A DNA stretch of 64,000 nt from Treponema_C sp050320395. Lineage in GTDB: Bacteria; Spirochaetota; Spirochaetia; Treponematales; Treponemataceae. Shown piece by piece: positions 17,438 through 25,875 of the stretch (its first letter is position 1; each line of letters begins with the position of its first letter). Both the position numbers and the translations under genes were made by a program. The stretch lies in assembly GCF_050320395.1 (NCBI RefSeq), contig NZ_CP144459.1, positions 1 to 64,000 on the forward strand. Direction: 5' to 3'. The notes beneath the pieces were generated by a model that had not been told where the DNA came from, searched no databases, and saw nothing but the letters and a program-made list of their open reading frames with translations.

Positions 17438-18445
17438 TCATTTGTCAATCGGAAAAGCTTCGGTAAAAAAGTCGGGGTTGACGGCTCTTCCTAAAAGGCG
17501 GACTTCCCAGTGCAAGTGAGGGCCGGTCGCCAAACCCGTCGCTCCGGATAAGCCTATTTTTTGTCCCCTGCCGACAATTTGGCCCTCTTCCACATTAAAC
17601 TCGCTCAAGTGATAATACAAGCTGTACAAGCCCGGAAGATGTTCGATAACCGCCGAATAACCCGTGGATACACGCTTTTCGGCGAGTACAACCCTTCCCC
17701 TGCCGCATGAAAAAACGGGTGTTCCCGTAGGAACTCCGAAGTCTATACCGTAATGAAGCCCCGTGGACGATTTTCCGTCGGAATACGCATAAACGCGCCG
17801 GTCGGCAAAAAAAGCGGTGCGCCGTTTTTGCGTTACGGGAAGAGAAAAGGTTCCGCGCTGATAAACCGCATCATAATCGATTGTTTCAAGAATCGTATTT
17901 AAGCGCTCTATTTGTTGTTTCCGCACAGTGCTTGTGTCCGTCTTTATTGCGGTATTGCGCCCGTCAAGCTGTATTGTTTCGCTTACGAATTCTTTGGGCT
18001 GTATAAGCAGGGGAAGGGATAAAACGGTTTCTTTTTTACCGCGCAGTTTGTATGAAAGCGTAATCGTGAATGTTCCGGGTTCATACCACGAAGAAAGGGG
18101 AATAAGGGCAATATAGCGCTTCTCTTCGGATGCCGCCGTCTGTCCGCTGCTTACTTCATACAGTTTTGCATTTATAAGAACCTTATCGACGGAGGGAGAA
18201 CGTAATTCCGCACGGGCGTTTTCCAGCGTACTGCTGCGCAGGGTAAAACGAATAAATGCCGCATCTCCGGGAAAAGCTTTGTCCGTATATTCAATATAAA
18301 GCTTTTTATTTCCGTCCGGAAAAAGACGGGGCCCCTGTCCGAAAACCGAGTCCGTTTTTGCCGATTCGGCCTGAAGCTGAAAGATCAAAAGCAGTACGGA
18401 TAAAACCGCACATACGGTCGGCTTTCCGCCGATGTACTTATACAT
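17438..18445 (-). CDS. M23 family peptidoglycan endopeptidase, exported
   Basis: The 335-residue protein has an N-terminal signal peptide (hydrophobic 12-25, cleavage after LQAES region), a beta-rich middle domain and a C-terminal LytM/M23 domain. Zinc ligands are visible in HYGIDFG and HLHWEV, together with the Gly-rich stretch TGTPVFSCGRGRVV. M23 enzymes cut peptide cross-links of peptidoglycan or control amidases. All catalytic residues are present. It is the third gene of a minus-strand run recO-recJ-m23, 31 bases after recJ, with an AAAGGAGA ribosome site. Confidence 0.9.
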   Translation of the reverse strand: MYKYIGGKPTVCAVLSVLLLIFQLQAESAKTDSVFGQGPRLFPDGNKKLYIEYTDKAFPGDAAFIRFTLRSSTLENARAELRSPSVDKVLINAKLYEVSSGQTAASEEKRYIALIPLSSWYEPGTFTITLSYKLRGKKETVLSLPLLIQPKEFVSETIQLDGRNTAIKTDTSTVRKQQIERLNTILETIDYDAVYQRGTFSLPVTQKRRTAFFADRRVYAYSDGKSSTGLHYGIDFGVPTGTPVFSCGRGRVVLAEKRVSTGYSAVIEHLPGLYSLYYHLSEFNVEEGQIVGRGQKIGLSGATGLATGPHLHWEVRLLGRAVNPDFFTEAFPIDK

Positions 18446-18476
18446 TGATTTTCTCCTTTATTGCAGCCTTTTTATA

Positions 18477-20651
18477 TCAATCCGACTTTTTACAGTCTTT
18501 TAATATAATTTGCGGTTTTTCCATACCGTTAAAGGTATTGCGTTCGATATTGAAAATAATATCTATGCGGTCGCCCACATCGAAGTCGCGTTTTAAACGT
18601 TCCGACTGCTCCCAAAAAAAGGCAGGCCATTTGTTTTTTCCGCAGTCGAGGGTGAGCTTTAAATGCGGTTTTTCCTTTTTGCCGATGATAATATCGGCTG
18701 CGGCAATCTTTAGCTTTTGAGCGCCGAATAAAAGCAGGGGATTTTCTTCACCGTAGGGCTCAAAGCGGTCAATTAAATCCAAAAGCCCGGCAGTCATATA
18801 AGCGGGCGGAAGTTCCGCATCGATATTGAGGAGGTCCGCTTCGCCGGCGTCCTTGTTCAGCTCCATAAAGGCGGCAAGATTTTCCAGGCGCTGTAAAATT
18901 TCTTCAAATTTTGAGCTTTCAAAGCTGAACCCTCCTGCAAAGGCATGGCCGCCGTAGTTTAAAAATAAATCGCCGCACGAGTTTAAAAGCGAAGTAATAT
19001 CGTAACCGAGGGCGGAACGTATTGAACCGACCGCCTTTCCGTCGTCGAAAAAGGTAATAACCATTACGGGAACCTGTAAGCTTGAGGCAAGCCGTCCTGC
19101 GGCAATTCCCGTAACGCCGCGGTGAATCCGTTTATCGGCGGCTACGGCGAGGTTTCCGCTGAAACGGCTTAAACTTTCGCGGGCGGCATGTGCGGCAATC
19201 GAAACGGCTTCTTCGGTAAGCAGTTTTCTTTGTTCGTTTAACGAAAACAATTCATCGGCCAAAGCGCTGCGTTTTGCAGGTTCCTGTTCGGTAAATAAGC
19301 GGACAGCCAGGTCGGCCCTGCCCAGTCTGCCCGCCGCATTAAGGAGGGGAATGACCTTCCACGATAAGTCGACACTGCTCATTTTTGTGCCGTGAAGGCC
19401 CATACGCGTAAAAAGTTCGGAAAGACCGGGACGAAGCCGTCCTTCGTTAATGGAAGCAAGCCCCTGACGGACTAAAATACGGTTTTCGTTTTTAAGCGGC
19501 ACGATGTCAGCGAGGGCGGCGAGGGCGGTAAGCTGGAGCTCGGCCGTTTCCGTTCCGGCTGCGAGGACTGTTGTTTTTGCGGCGCCCGTACCGGCAGCTT
19601 CGGAAAAGGAGGCGTGTTTTGCCGCATAGGTTACAAAGAGATTAAAAAATGCATCCAGTTCTCCGTTTTCGCCTTCCCGGTAACGTCCGATGCGCGAATG
19701 AATCTTTAGGCGCAGTAAACTCATCTGTGCCAAAGCTTCGCTTTTACGCGCAATTTCCGGACGGATATCGAGCATATTGAATTCGACTCCCGTACCGAAT
19801 GCCTTTGTAAGCATCTTTTGTTGAAGCGGCGCATCCCAGCAAACAATTTGCTGGCCGTGAAAAAATTTAACGAGACGCGTTTCCTGTATGGAAACGACGC
19901 CCGGCACAACGATCTCTTCAATACGCTCTTTTTCGCATAAATTAACGGTTTTAAGGGCTTCTACAAGGTACGAATCGTTAAGCGGGCGCACGTTTAAAAG
20001 ACATATTTCCTGCTTGTACAATTCCGACTGCGAAAAGCGGAGTGCGCATAAGAGTTTGTAAACAGCCGCACAGCCCGAAATTTCTTTAAAAGGATAAGGT
20101 GTTCCCGGCATTTTGGGGTTGATAATAATCGCGGGAGAAGGAACTTCGTCGGGTACGGTGTGATGGTCAACAACGATAACATCGATACCCGATTCCGCCG
20201 CCTTCGCGATTTCTTTATGATTTGAAATACCGCAGTCCACCGTTATAATCAGGCTGCCGTACGATGCGGCAAACTCTTCGACACAGCTTATGCTTAATCC
20301 GTAATCGTCATTGCCCTGAGGGAGTTTCCATGATACGTCAATACCCATTTTTGAAAGATATTCATATAATATCGTCGTACTGCTTATGCCGTCGACATCG
20401 CGGTCGCCGAAAATAAGCACCTTTTCACCCTCATCGCGTGCCTGTAAAATCCTGTCTACGGCATCTTCCATCGCCTCGAATAAAAAGGGATTGTGCAAAT
20501 AACGCTTATCGTCTTCCATGTAAAATAAAATGTCGGCACCGCTTGTAATGCCGCGGCGCGCCAGAATGGAAGCACTGAGGGCATCGCAGCCGTAACGTTC
20601 GTGCAGTTCTTTAACCGTTTCTTTTGAAATTTCTTTTTTCAGCCAGTTCAT
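18477..20651 (-). CDS. recJ: Single-strand-specific exonuclease RecJ
   Basis: RecJ degrades 5' ends of single-stranded DNA in the RecFOR and mismatch repair pathways. The 724-residue protein carries the DHH phosphoesterase motifs in order: FGDRDVDGISST (about residues 81-92), ITVDCG, VVDHHTVPDEV, then the DHHA1 glycine motif GGHAFAGGF and a C-terminal OB-like domain. It is longer than E. coli RecJ (577) because of an insertion between the DHH and DHHA1 parts. ATG with AAGGA upstream, 25 bases after recO. Confidence 0.94.
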   Translation of the reverse strand: MNWLKKEISKETVKELHERYGCDALSASILARRGITSGADILFYMEDDKRYLHNPFLFEAMEDAVDRILQARDEGEKVLIFGDRDVDGISSTTILYEYLSKMGIDVSWKLPQGNDDYGLSISCVEEFAASYGSLIITVDCGISNHKEIAKAAESGIDVIVVDHHTVPDEVPSPAIIINPKMPGTPYPFKEISGCAAVYKLLCALRFSQSELYKQEICLLNVRPLNDSYLVEALKTVNLCEKERIEEIVVPGVVSIQETRLVKFFHGQQIVCWDAPLQQKMLTKAFGTGVEFNMLDIRPEIARKSEALAQMSLLRLKIHSRIGRYREGENGELDAFFNLFVTYAAKHASFSEAAGTGAAKTTVLAAGTETAELQLTALAALADIVPLKNENRILVRQGLASINEGRLRPGLSELFTRMGLHGTKMSSVDLSWKVIPLLNAAGRLGRADLAVRLFTEQEPAKRSALADELFSLNEQRKLLTEEAVSIAAHAARESLSRFSGNLAVAADKRIHRGVTGIAAGRLASSLQVPVMVITFFDDGKAVGSIRSALGYDITSLLNSCGDLFLNYGGHAFAGGFSFESSKFEEILQRLENLAAFMELNKDAGEADLLNIDAELPPAYMTAGLLDLIDRFEPYGEENPLLLFGAQKLKIAAADIIIGKKEKPHLKLTLDCGKNKWPAFFWEQSERLKRDFDVGDRIDIIFNIERNTFNGMEKPQIILKDCKKSD

Positions 20652-20676
20652 TGTGGTGTCCTTAATATAAGCTGCC

Positions 20677-21429
20677 CTATAAAATGCCTTTGCCGGCTTC
20701 CAGGGTTTTCAGTTTTGTATCGGCGCATGCCTGTGCAAGGTAATACAAAAAGTCGCGTAATTCCCGTAAACTCTCCGTATTCGGGCGCAAAGAGCGCGCT
20801 TCTTTATGGCTTTGTGCAAGAACGGCATGCAAAAAGCCGATGCTTTGTGCTCCGAGAGGGAAAATCCCTGCCTCCCGGTCTCGGCCGCTTTGGATGCAAT
20901 CCGCACAAATAAAGCCGTTTTCCGCGGCCGAAAAGCATACCGGAACTTCGTTTTCACAATGCGTACACCGGGTTCCCGTATTATACAAGCCGGTCAGATG
21001 AATATAGCGCCATAAAAAACGAAGAAGGCCCGCTTGCGCTTCTTCTTCGCTGCATATATCCAATCCGTCCAAAAAGCCATTTGCCAATATCCATACAGCC
21101 GTCCAGTCCGCCGCCCCCTGTGTTTTTAAAATCAATTCGGCGCAAAGGGCGGCCGCACAGGTTTTATATACGTTTTCCCGTATGCCCGTTCTGCAGCGAT
21201 CCGGATAAAAATCGGTTAATTTTATCGACTTTTTTACCGTATCGGAATACAGCCACATTTTACCGCTGTGATAGGGCGATACAAGGGATTTGAAGCGGCC
21301 CTTTTTCCCGCCGTATACCGTTACGGAAAAAATACCCTTTTCGGGACTCAGGGCAACGGCAAAGCGGTTGTTTTCGCCCGAGGCTTTTACCGAAAGAATA
21401 AGGGCTTCTACGGCGGAATTGCGGTTCAT
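20677..21429 (-). CDS. recO: DNA repair protein RecO
   Basis: RecO anneals strands and with RecR loads RecA. The 250 residues show an N-terminal OB fold (EALILSVKASGENNRFAVAL), a helical middle and a C-terminal zinc finger CTHCENEVP ... CADC. The start ATG at 21427-21429 lies six bases after a TATACT box (minus, 21436-21441) that carries an upstream TGC, so the mRNA may be leaderless. First gene of recO-recJ-m23; divergent from the HAD gene. Confidence 0.9.
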   Translation of the reverse strand: MNRNSAVEALILSVKASGENNRFAVALSPEKGIFSVTVYGGKKGRFKSLVSPYHSGKMWLYSDTVKKSIKLTDFYPDRCRTGIRENVYKTCAAALCAELILKTQGAADWTAVWILANGFLDGLDICSEEEAQAGLLRFLWRYIHLTGLYNTGTRCTHCENEVPVCFSAAENGFICADCIQSGRDREAGIFPLGAQSIGFLHAVLAQSHKEARSLRPNTESLRELRDFLYYLAQACADTKLKTLEAGKGIL

Positions 21430-21435
21430 ACGAAC

Positions 21436-21487
21436 AGTATAGCATAAAATGTAAGCGATTGACAGGGCTGCTTTAGCAATGTATCAT
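21436..21487. promoter_or_regulatory. Overlapping divergent promoters recO / HAD
   Basis: Plus: TTGACA at 21459-21464, 17-base spacer, TATCAT at 21482-21487, then seven bases to the ATG at 21495. Minus: TGC-TATACT (-10 at 21436-21441), six bases before the recO ATG; its -35 is poor. Both predict messages with practically no leader and compete for the same DNA. Confidence 0.65.
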
Positions 21488-21494
21488 GGATCCT

Positions 21495-22325
21495 ATGCTC
21501 AAACACGTACCTGCAAAAATCATCGCCCTCGATTTGGATGACACCCTTTTAAAAGACGATTTAACGATTTCGGACTACACCGTATCCGTTTTACAGGAAG
21601 CGGTAAAAAGGGGAATCTATGTTACCCTGTGCTCGGGAAGAACGGATAATGCCATATTGACGTATGTCCGCCGTCTTGATATTGCGGGTACTCAGGGCGG
21701 CCGTTATATTATTGCGCAAAACGGAACTTCAATCAGCGATTTGCATGAACGCAAGGCTATTTACAGCCGCGTACTCGAAAGCGATATCTTAACCCATGTG
21801 TACCGGAAAGCCTGTGAACTGTCTTTGGTATGCGAAGTATACGACGCAAGTACGATTTATATTCCGTATAAAAACGAATGGACCGACATAGACGTAAAGC
21901 TCAGCGGACTGAATCAACAGGTTGTCTCGGATTTTGAAACTTTTTTGATGAAGGGACACCCGAAAACGGTTGTTCCCGGAGAACCCGAGGTTCTTCAAAA
22001 ACTGCAAGCGGAATTAAAAAAAGAAATAGGGGAGCGCTGCGTTATATTTACCAGTAAACCTTATTTTCTTGAAGTTATGCCGAAAAATACGGGCAAGGGT
22101 GAAGCTCTTATATGGCTTGCCGAGTATTTGGGAATTGCTCAAAGCGAAACCGTGGCCTTCGGAGACGCTATGAACGATGAATCGATGATACGTCTTGCAG
22201 GTACAAGCATTGCAATGAAAAACGGCCTTCAAGTTATAAAAGATATGGCAGCCCATGTCAGCGAATATACGAATGATGAAGACGGAGTTGCCCGCTTTAT
22301 ACAAAAATATGTACTGAACAGGTAG
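21495..22325 (+). CDS. Cof-type HAD superfamily phosphatase
   Basis: The 276-residue protein has HAD motif I LDLDDTLL, motif II CSGRT and motif III/IV FGDAMNDESMI with the C2b cap of the Cof family, which dephosphorylates sugar phosphates, FMN or similar metabolites. The earlier ATG at 21486 lies inside the predicted -10 box, so the second ATG (MLKHVPAKIIALD) is chosen. A strong hairpin follows at 22346-22370. Substrate unknown. Confidence 0.9.
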   Translation: MLKHVPAKIIALDLDDTLLKDDLTISDYTVSVLQEAVKRGIYVTLCSGRTDNAILTYVRRLDIAGTQGGRYIIAQNGTSISDLHERKAIYSRVLESDILTHVYRKACELSLVCEVYDASTIYIPYKNEWTDIDVKLSGLNQQVVSDFETFLMKGHPKTVVPGEPEVLQKLQAELKKEIGERCVIFTSKPYFLEVMPKNTGKGEALIWLAEYLGIAQSETVAFGDAMNDESMIRLAGTSIAMKNGLQVIKDMAAHVSEYTNDEDGVARFIQKYVLNR

Positions 22326-22345
22326 GGCAAAACTCCAAATTAAAG

Positions 22346-22370
22346 TAAGCGGTACTATGTGTACCGCTTA
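22346..22370 (+). terminator. Perfect hairpin after the HAD gene
   Basis: A 10-base perfect stem (TAAGCGGTAC and its complement) around the loop TATGT. The U-rich tract is offset (first T run begins at 22383), so termination may be weak; it may instead protect the 3' end. Confidence 0.55.
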
Positions 22371-22379
22371 AAATAAACC

Positions 22380-22408
22380 TTGTTTTTTTTTAAATCCCCC
22401 CTTATACT
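22380..22408 (+). promoter_or_regulatory. Promoter with T9/C6 runs in the spacer
   Basis: TTGTTT at 22380-22385, 17-base spacer, TATACT at 22403-22408, then six bases to the ATG at 22415, which predicts a leaderless message. The spacer contains nine T (22383-22391, overlapping the -35) and six C (22396-22401), so slippage would change the -35/-10 spacing. Confidence 0.6.
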
Positions 22409-22414
22409 GAATAC

Positions 22415-23338
22415 ATGCAGGCGATTCCTTTAAATACCGACTCTTCTCCCGAAGCCGTTATTGAGCTTTTGTTTAAACTCAAAATAAAGGATGTAATGAC
22501 AACCGATGTTATTACCGTATCTCCGACAAGCACTATGCGTGAAATTCAGCTTCTTATGAAGGAAAAACGCATAACGGGCGTTCCCGTTGTTGCGGGTACG
22601 GGGCTTGCCGGTATTGTGTCGATGGACGATATCGTAAACGCCTTTGACAAGGGCACCATCGATGAAGTTTGCGAAAAGCACATGACGACCAACACGATTG
22701 TACTGCAGGAAAACATGCCCATATCCTTTGCCGTTTCTTACTTTAACAAATACAAGTTCGGCCGCTTTCCCGTATTAAATGCCGAAAATAAGCTGACCGG
22801 TATTGTGTCCGCTTCCGACGTTATTGAAGCCCTGCTTGTCGCTATGAATAAAGAAGTGGAGCGTTTGGAAAAAGAAACACAGGATGCTCTTAAAAAAGCT
22901 CCCAATCGGGTGCTTGAGTTCAAAACCGAACCCTTTAACTTTGAAACGGCGGGCAGGGCTTCAACCGAAATAAAAAAGCTCCTGCGCTCCATGGGCGTAA
23001 GTCCTGCGGTTGCCCGCCGTATCGGTATTGCAAGCTATGAACTTGAAATAAATCAGGTTGTGCATTCAAGCGGCGGCATTATGCGCTATTATATAACCAG
23101 CAGTAAACTCGTTATAGAAGCGGTGGATTTCGGCCCGGGAATCCCCGATATAGAACAGGCTTTATGTGAGGGCTTTTCCACCGCAAGCGATAAGGTACGC
23201 AGTTTCGGCTTCGGTGCGGGGATGGGATTACCGAATACAAAACGCGTGTCGGACGACTTTTCGATTCAATCCGAGGTGGGGAAGGGTACTACCATTCAGG
23301 CTTTATTTAATTTGGAGGCAGCCGATGAAGCTCAGTGA
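22415..23338 (+). CDS. CBS-pair protein with anti-sigma-factor-like ATPase domain
   Basis: The 307-residue protein joins two CBS domains (about residues 22-145: IKDVMTTDVITVSPTSTMRE and the second copy VCEKHMTTNTIVLQEN) to a C-terminal HATPase_c domain of the RsbW/SpoIIAB type (YELEINQVVHSSGG, VDFGPGIPD, FGFGAGMGLPNTKRV). CBS pairs bind adenosyl nucleotides; such ATPase domains bind ATP and control partner proteins. The gene is followed by DRTGG and PHP genes with overlaps of 14 and 4 bases. This trio is known beside [FeFe]-hydrogenase genes in Clostridia and Thermotogae; no hydrogenase is visible here. Confidence 0.85.
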   Translation: MQAIPLNTDSSPEAVIELLFKLKIKDVMTTDVITVSPTSTMREIQLLMKEKRITGVPVVAGTGLAGIVSMDDIVNAFDKGTIDEVCEKHMTTNTIVLQENMPISFAVSYFNKYKFGRFPVLNAENKLTGIVSASDVIEALLVAMNKEVERLEKETQDALKKAPNRVLEFKTEPFNFETAGRASTEIKKLLRSMGVSPAVARRIGIASYELEINQVVHSSGGIMRYYITSSKLVIEAVDFGPGIPDIEQALCEGFSTASDKVRSFGFGAGMGLPNTKRVSDDFSIQSEVGKGTTIQALFNLEAADEAQ

Positions 23339-23657
23339 AATAGCGCAAAAGCTTGATTTACGCGCTTTGTTTGAGCCCTATGACGACAGGGAGGTTATTA
23401 CCGCCTATGCCGGAGACTTGCTCAGCGATGTTATGGGGAATGCGGGCGACGAAGCCGTATTGATTACGATTCAAGCGCATAAAAATACGATAGCAGTGGG
23501 TTCCCTAAAAGATTCTCCCGCAATCATTATCTGTAACAATCGTCCCGCCGCCGACGATATGCTTGAAGCGGCAAAGGATGAGGGTATAGCCCTTTTTGTA
23601 TCGGATAAAAATCAATTCGAAATTGCGGGAAAACTGTACGCTCTGCTTCATCCATGA
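23325..23657 (+). CDS. DRTGG domain protein
   Basis: The 110-residue protein MKLSEIAQKLDLRALFEPYD contains the DRTGG-type core: GDLLSDVMGNAGDEAVLITIQ followed by AIIICNNRPAADDMLEAA. DRTGG domains occur with CBS domains and are thought to bind nucleotides or other small ligands. The ATG at 23325 has GGAGG at 23314-23318 and lies inside the 3' end of the CBS-ATPase gene; a longer frame from 23166 is a shadow of that gene. Probably a sensory subunit of the trio. Confidence 0.85.
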   Translation: MKLSEIAQKLDLRALFEPYDDREVITAYAGDLLSDVMGNAGDEAVLITIQAHKNTIAVGSLKDSPAIIICNNRPAADDMLEAAKDEGIALFVSDKNQFEIAGKLYALLHP

Positions 23658-24400
23658 TTATAAAGGCCGATTTACACCTTCATTCATGTCTTTCTCCCTG
23701 CGGCAGCTTGGAAATGTCGCCTTCTTTAATTGTAAAAACCCTCAAACAACGAGGAGTTGCCCTTGCCGCCCTTACCGATCACAACACGGTTTTAAACTGC
23801 CCCGCCTTTGCCTATCACTGTAAAAAAGAGGGTATAGCCGCCCTCTACGGTATGGAAGCGCAGACAATCGAAGAAGTACACGTTCTTTGCCTTTTTTCCG
23901 GCCTTGATACGGCCCTTGCCTTCGGGGAGGAAATATACGGCTTAATGCCTCATATAGCCTTTAATCCCGAAAAAAACGGAGATCAAGTGTATGTGGATGA
24001 AAACGATGATATTATCGGCGAACTGGAGTCTTTTTTGATTGTGAGTGCGGAATTGAGTATAGACGAGCTGGCGTCCCGCGTACATAAACTGGGCGGTGCC
24101 GTTATCCCCGCCCATGTCGAACGTCCGGCTTTTTCGATGGTCAGTCAGCTGGGCTTTATTCCCAAGGGTGATTGGGACGCCCTTGAAGCGGTACGACTGC
24201 CTCCCGAAGGAGTCGACACCTTAGGCTATCCGCTGACAACTTCTTCGGACGCCCACTATCCTGAGCATATCGGCAGGAGAGCTTTTGATTTGGATTTGGC
24301 GGATGCGCCCTTAAAGGGGAGGGGCGGCTTATGCCGTGAAGACGGCAGCGTCGATATGGACATCTTTAAACAAGCCCTGCAGCGCCGCCCCCGTTTATAA
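23654..24400 (+). CDS. PHP domain metal-dependent phosphoesterase
   Basis: The 248-residue protein starts MIIKADLHLHSCLSPCG: the His-x-His of motif I (H8, H10) is followed by ALTDHNTV (motif II) and later HVERPAF and SSDAHYPEHIG, giving all the metal ligands of the PHP family (histidinol phosphatase and polymerase PHP type). It likely hydrolyses a phosphoester such as a nucleotide. It overlaps the DRTGG gene by four bases and ends six bases into the convergent ABC ATPase gene. Confidence 0.88.
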   Translation: MIIKADLHLHSCLSPCGSLEMSPSLIVKTLKQRGVALAALTDHNTVLNCPAFAYHCKKEGIAALYGMEAQTIEEVHVLCLFSGLDTALAFGEEIYGLMPHIAFNPEKNGDQVYVDENDDIIGELESFLIVSAELSIDELASRVHKLGGAVIPAHVERPAFSMVSQLGFIPKGDWDALEAVRLPPEGVDTLGYPLTTSSDAHYPEHIGRRAFDLDLADAPLKGRGGLCREDGSVDMDIFKQALQRRPRL

Positions 24401-25117
24401 TACCTTTTGTAAAAATTGCTGTAAACGCCTGTTTTTCGGGTGATTGAAGATTTCGTCGGGCGTTCCTTTTTCGGCAACAACACCTTCGTCCATAAAGAAG
24501 ATGGTGTCGGCCACTTCGCGTGCAAACCCCATTTCATGGGTTACAACCGCCATAGTCATTCCTTCGGCGGCAAGCTCCCGCATAAGCGAAAGAACTTCGC
24601 CGACCATTTCCGGATCGAGGGCGCTTGTAGGTTCGTCGAAAAGCATAACGTCCGGCCCCATTGCCAAAGAGCGCACAATTGCGATTCTCTGCTTTTGCCC
24701 GCCCGAAATTTGCGAAGGATAGACATCCGCCTTTTCTTCCAAGCCGATGCGTTTTAAAAGAGACAGGGCCTTTGCGCGTGCTTCCTCCTTTGTTGCAAGT
24801 TTTTGCGTAACGGGTGCAAGCATAATGTTTTGTAAAACGGTTAAGTGCGGAAACAGGTTAAAGTGCTGAAACACCATTCCCATTTTGCGCCGAATCTTGT
24901 CTATATCGGTTTTAGGGTCGGTCAATTCAATCCCTTCAAAGAGGATGCTGCCGCTTGTCGGCCGTTCAAGTAAATTAAGGCAGCGTAAAAAGGTACTTTT
25001 ACCGGAACCCGAAGGCCCTATAATGACGATTTTTTCGCCTTTTTTGATTGTTTCGGTAATGCCGTTTAAAACGCTTAAATTACCGAATTGTTTTTTTAAG
25101 TTTTTAACCTCTATCAC
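24395..25117 (-). CDS. Polar amino acid ABC transporter ATPase
   Basis: The 240-residue GlnQ/HisP-type ATPase has Walker A GPSGSGKST, the Q loop VFQHFNLFPHLTV, signature ISGGQKQRIAIVRSL, Walker B VMLFDEPTSALDPEMV and the switch THEMGFA. The start is taken as GTG at 25117 (MIEVKNLKKQF) because family members begin there; a TTG at 25138 would add seven residues and overlap the permease more. It energises the importer made with the next permease gene upstream and the two binding proteins. Confidence 0.93.
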   Translation of the reverse strand: MIEVKNLKKQFGNLSVLNGITETIKKGEKIVIIGPSGSGKSTFLRCLNLLERPTSGSILFEGIELTDPKTDIDKIRRKMGMVFQHFNLFPHLTVLQNIMLAPVTQKLATKEEARAKALSLLKRIGLEEKADVYPSQISGGQKQRIAIVRSLAMGPDVMLFDEPTSALDPEMVGEVLSLMRELAAEGMTMAVVTHEMGFAREVADTIFFMDEGVVAEKGTPDEIFNHPKNRRLQQFLQKVL

Positions 25118-25772
25118 TTTGCGCCAGCCTTTTTTCAAAAATCGAAAAGAACTTAGTCAGTCCGAGGGTTATAACCAAATACAACAAGCCCACCGATAAA
25201 AGCGGAATCCACGCATTATAGGTTGCATTGCGGATCATATCGCCGGCCTTGGTTAAATCCGTAACGGCGATAAAACTTGCAACCGCCGTTTCTTTAATAA
25301 GTACGATAAACTCGCTTGTATAAGCCGGAAGCGCCGCCTTTGCCGCTTGAGGAAACACGATTTTTAAAAAGGTTTGCCTTTTCGATAAACCCAGGGAGCG
25401 GCCGGCCTCCGTTTGGCCTATATCAACGCCCTGAATGCCGGCACGGAAGAGTTCCGTACAATAAGCTCCGGAGTTGATACCGTATGCGAGAACGGCAACC
25501 GTCAATCTGTTTAAGCCGAGAGGGGCAAAGATAACAAAATAAAAAATCATAAGCTGGGTTGCCAAAGGAATCCCGCGGATAAGGGTTGTATATAATTCTC
25601 CTACGGCGCGTAAAAAACGTTTTTCCGATATTTTGAAAAGGGCAAAAATACAGCCTAAAACGGTGCCTATTATAATAGCACATAGGGATATATACATAGT
25701 GGTACCCAATCCCTGTATCAAGAGTTTCCAGCGATCTGCCGCGATTATCGTATCATAGACGGATTGAAACAC
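25104..25772 (-). CDS. Polar amino acid ABC transporter permease
   Basis: The 222-residue protein has five membrane segments and the HisM/GlnP family EAA loop (EAGRSLGLSKRQTFLKIVFPQA) that contacts the ATPase. GGAGGT ribosome site upstream. A 10-base run of G on the coding strand sits 56-65 bases before its start (25828-25837). Overlaps the ATPase gene by 14 bases if GTG 25117 is used as that gene's start. Confidence 0.93.
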   Translation of the reverse strand: MFQSVYDTIIAADRWKLLIQGLGTTMYISLCAIIIGTVLGCIFALFKISEKRFLRAVGELYTTLIRGIPLATQLMIFYFVIFAPLGLNRLTVAVLAYGINSGAYCTELFRAGIQGVDIGQTEAGRSLGLSKRQTFLKIVFPQAAKAALPAYTSEFIVLIKETAVASFIAVTDLTKAGDMIRNATYNAWIPLLSVGLLYLVITLGLTKFFSIFEKRLAQSDRG

Positions 25773-25827
25773 CGCTTACCTCCAAAAAATGCGCGGGGAC
25801 TTGCCCTAAAAACCGACCGGATTTTAA

Positions 25828-25837
25828 CCCCCCCCCC
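25828..25837 (-). repeat. Homopolymer G10 upstream of the permease
   Basis: Ten uninterrupted C on the plus strand, G10 in the reading direction of the importer operon, in the gap between binding-protein stop (25876) and permease start (25772). Short AAACCG/CGGTTT arms flank it. No other run of this length was noticed in the window. Confidence 0.85.
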
Positions 25838-25875
25838 GGTTTCAGACAAATCCCCTGCGCATATTCAATTCCATA

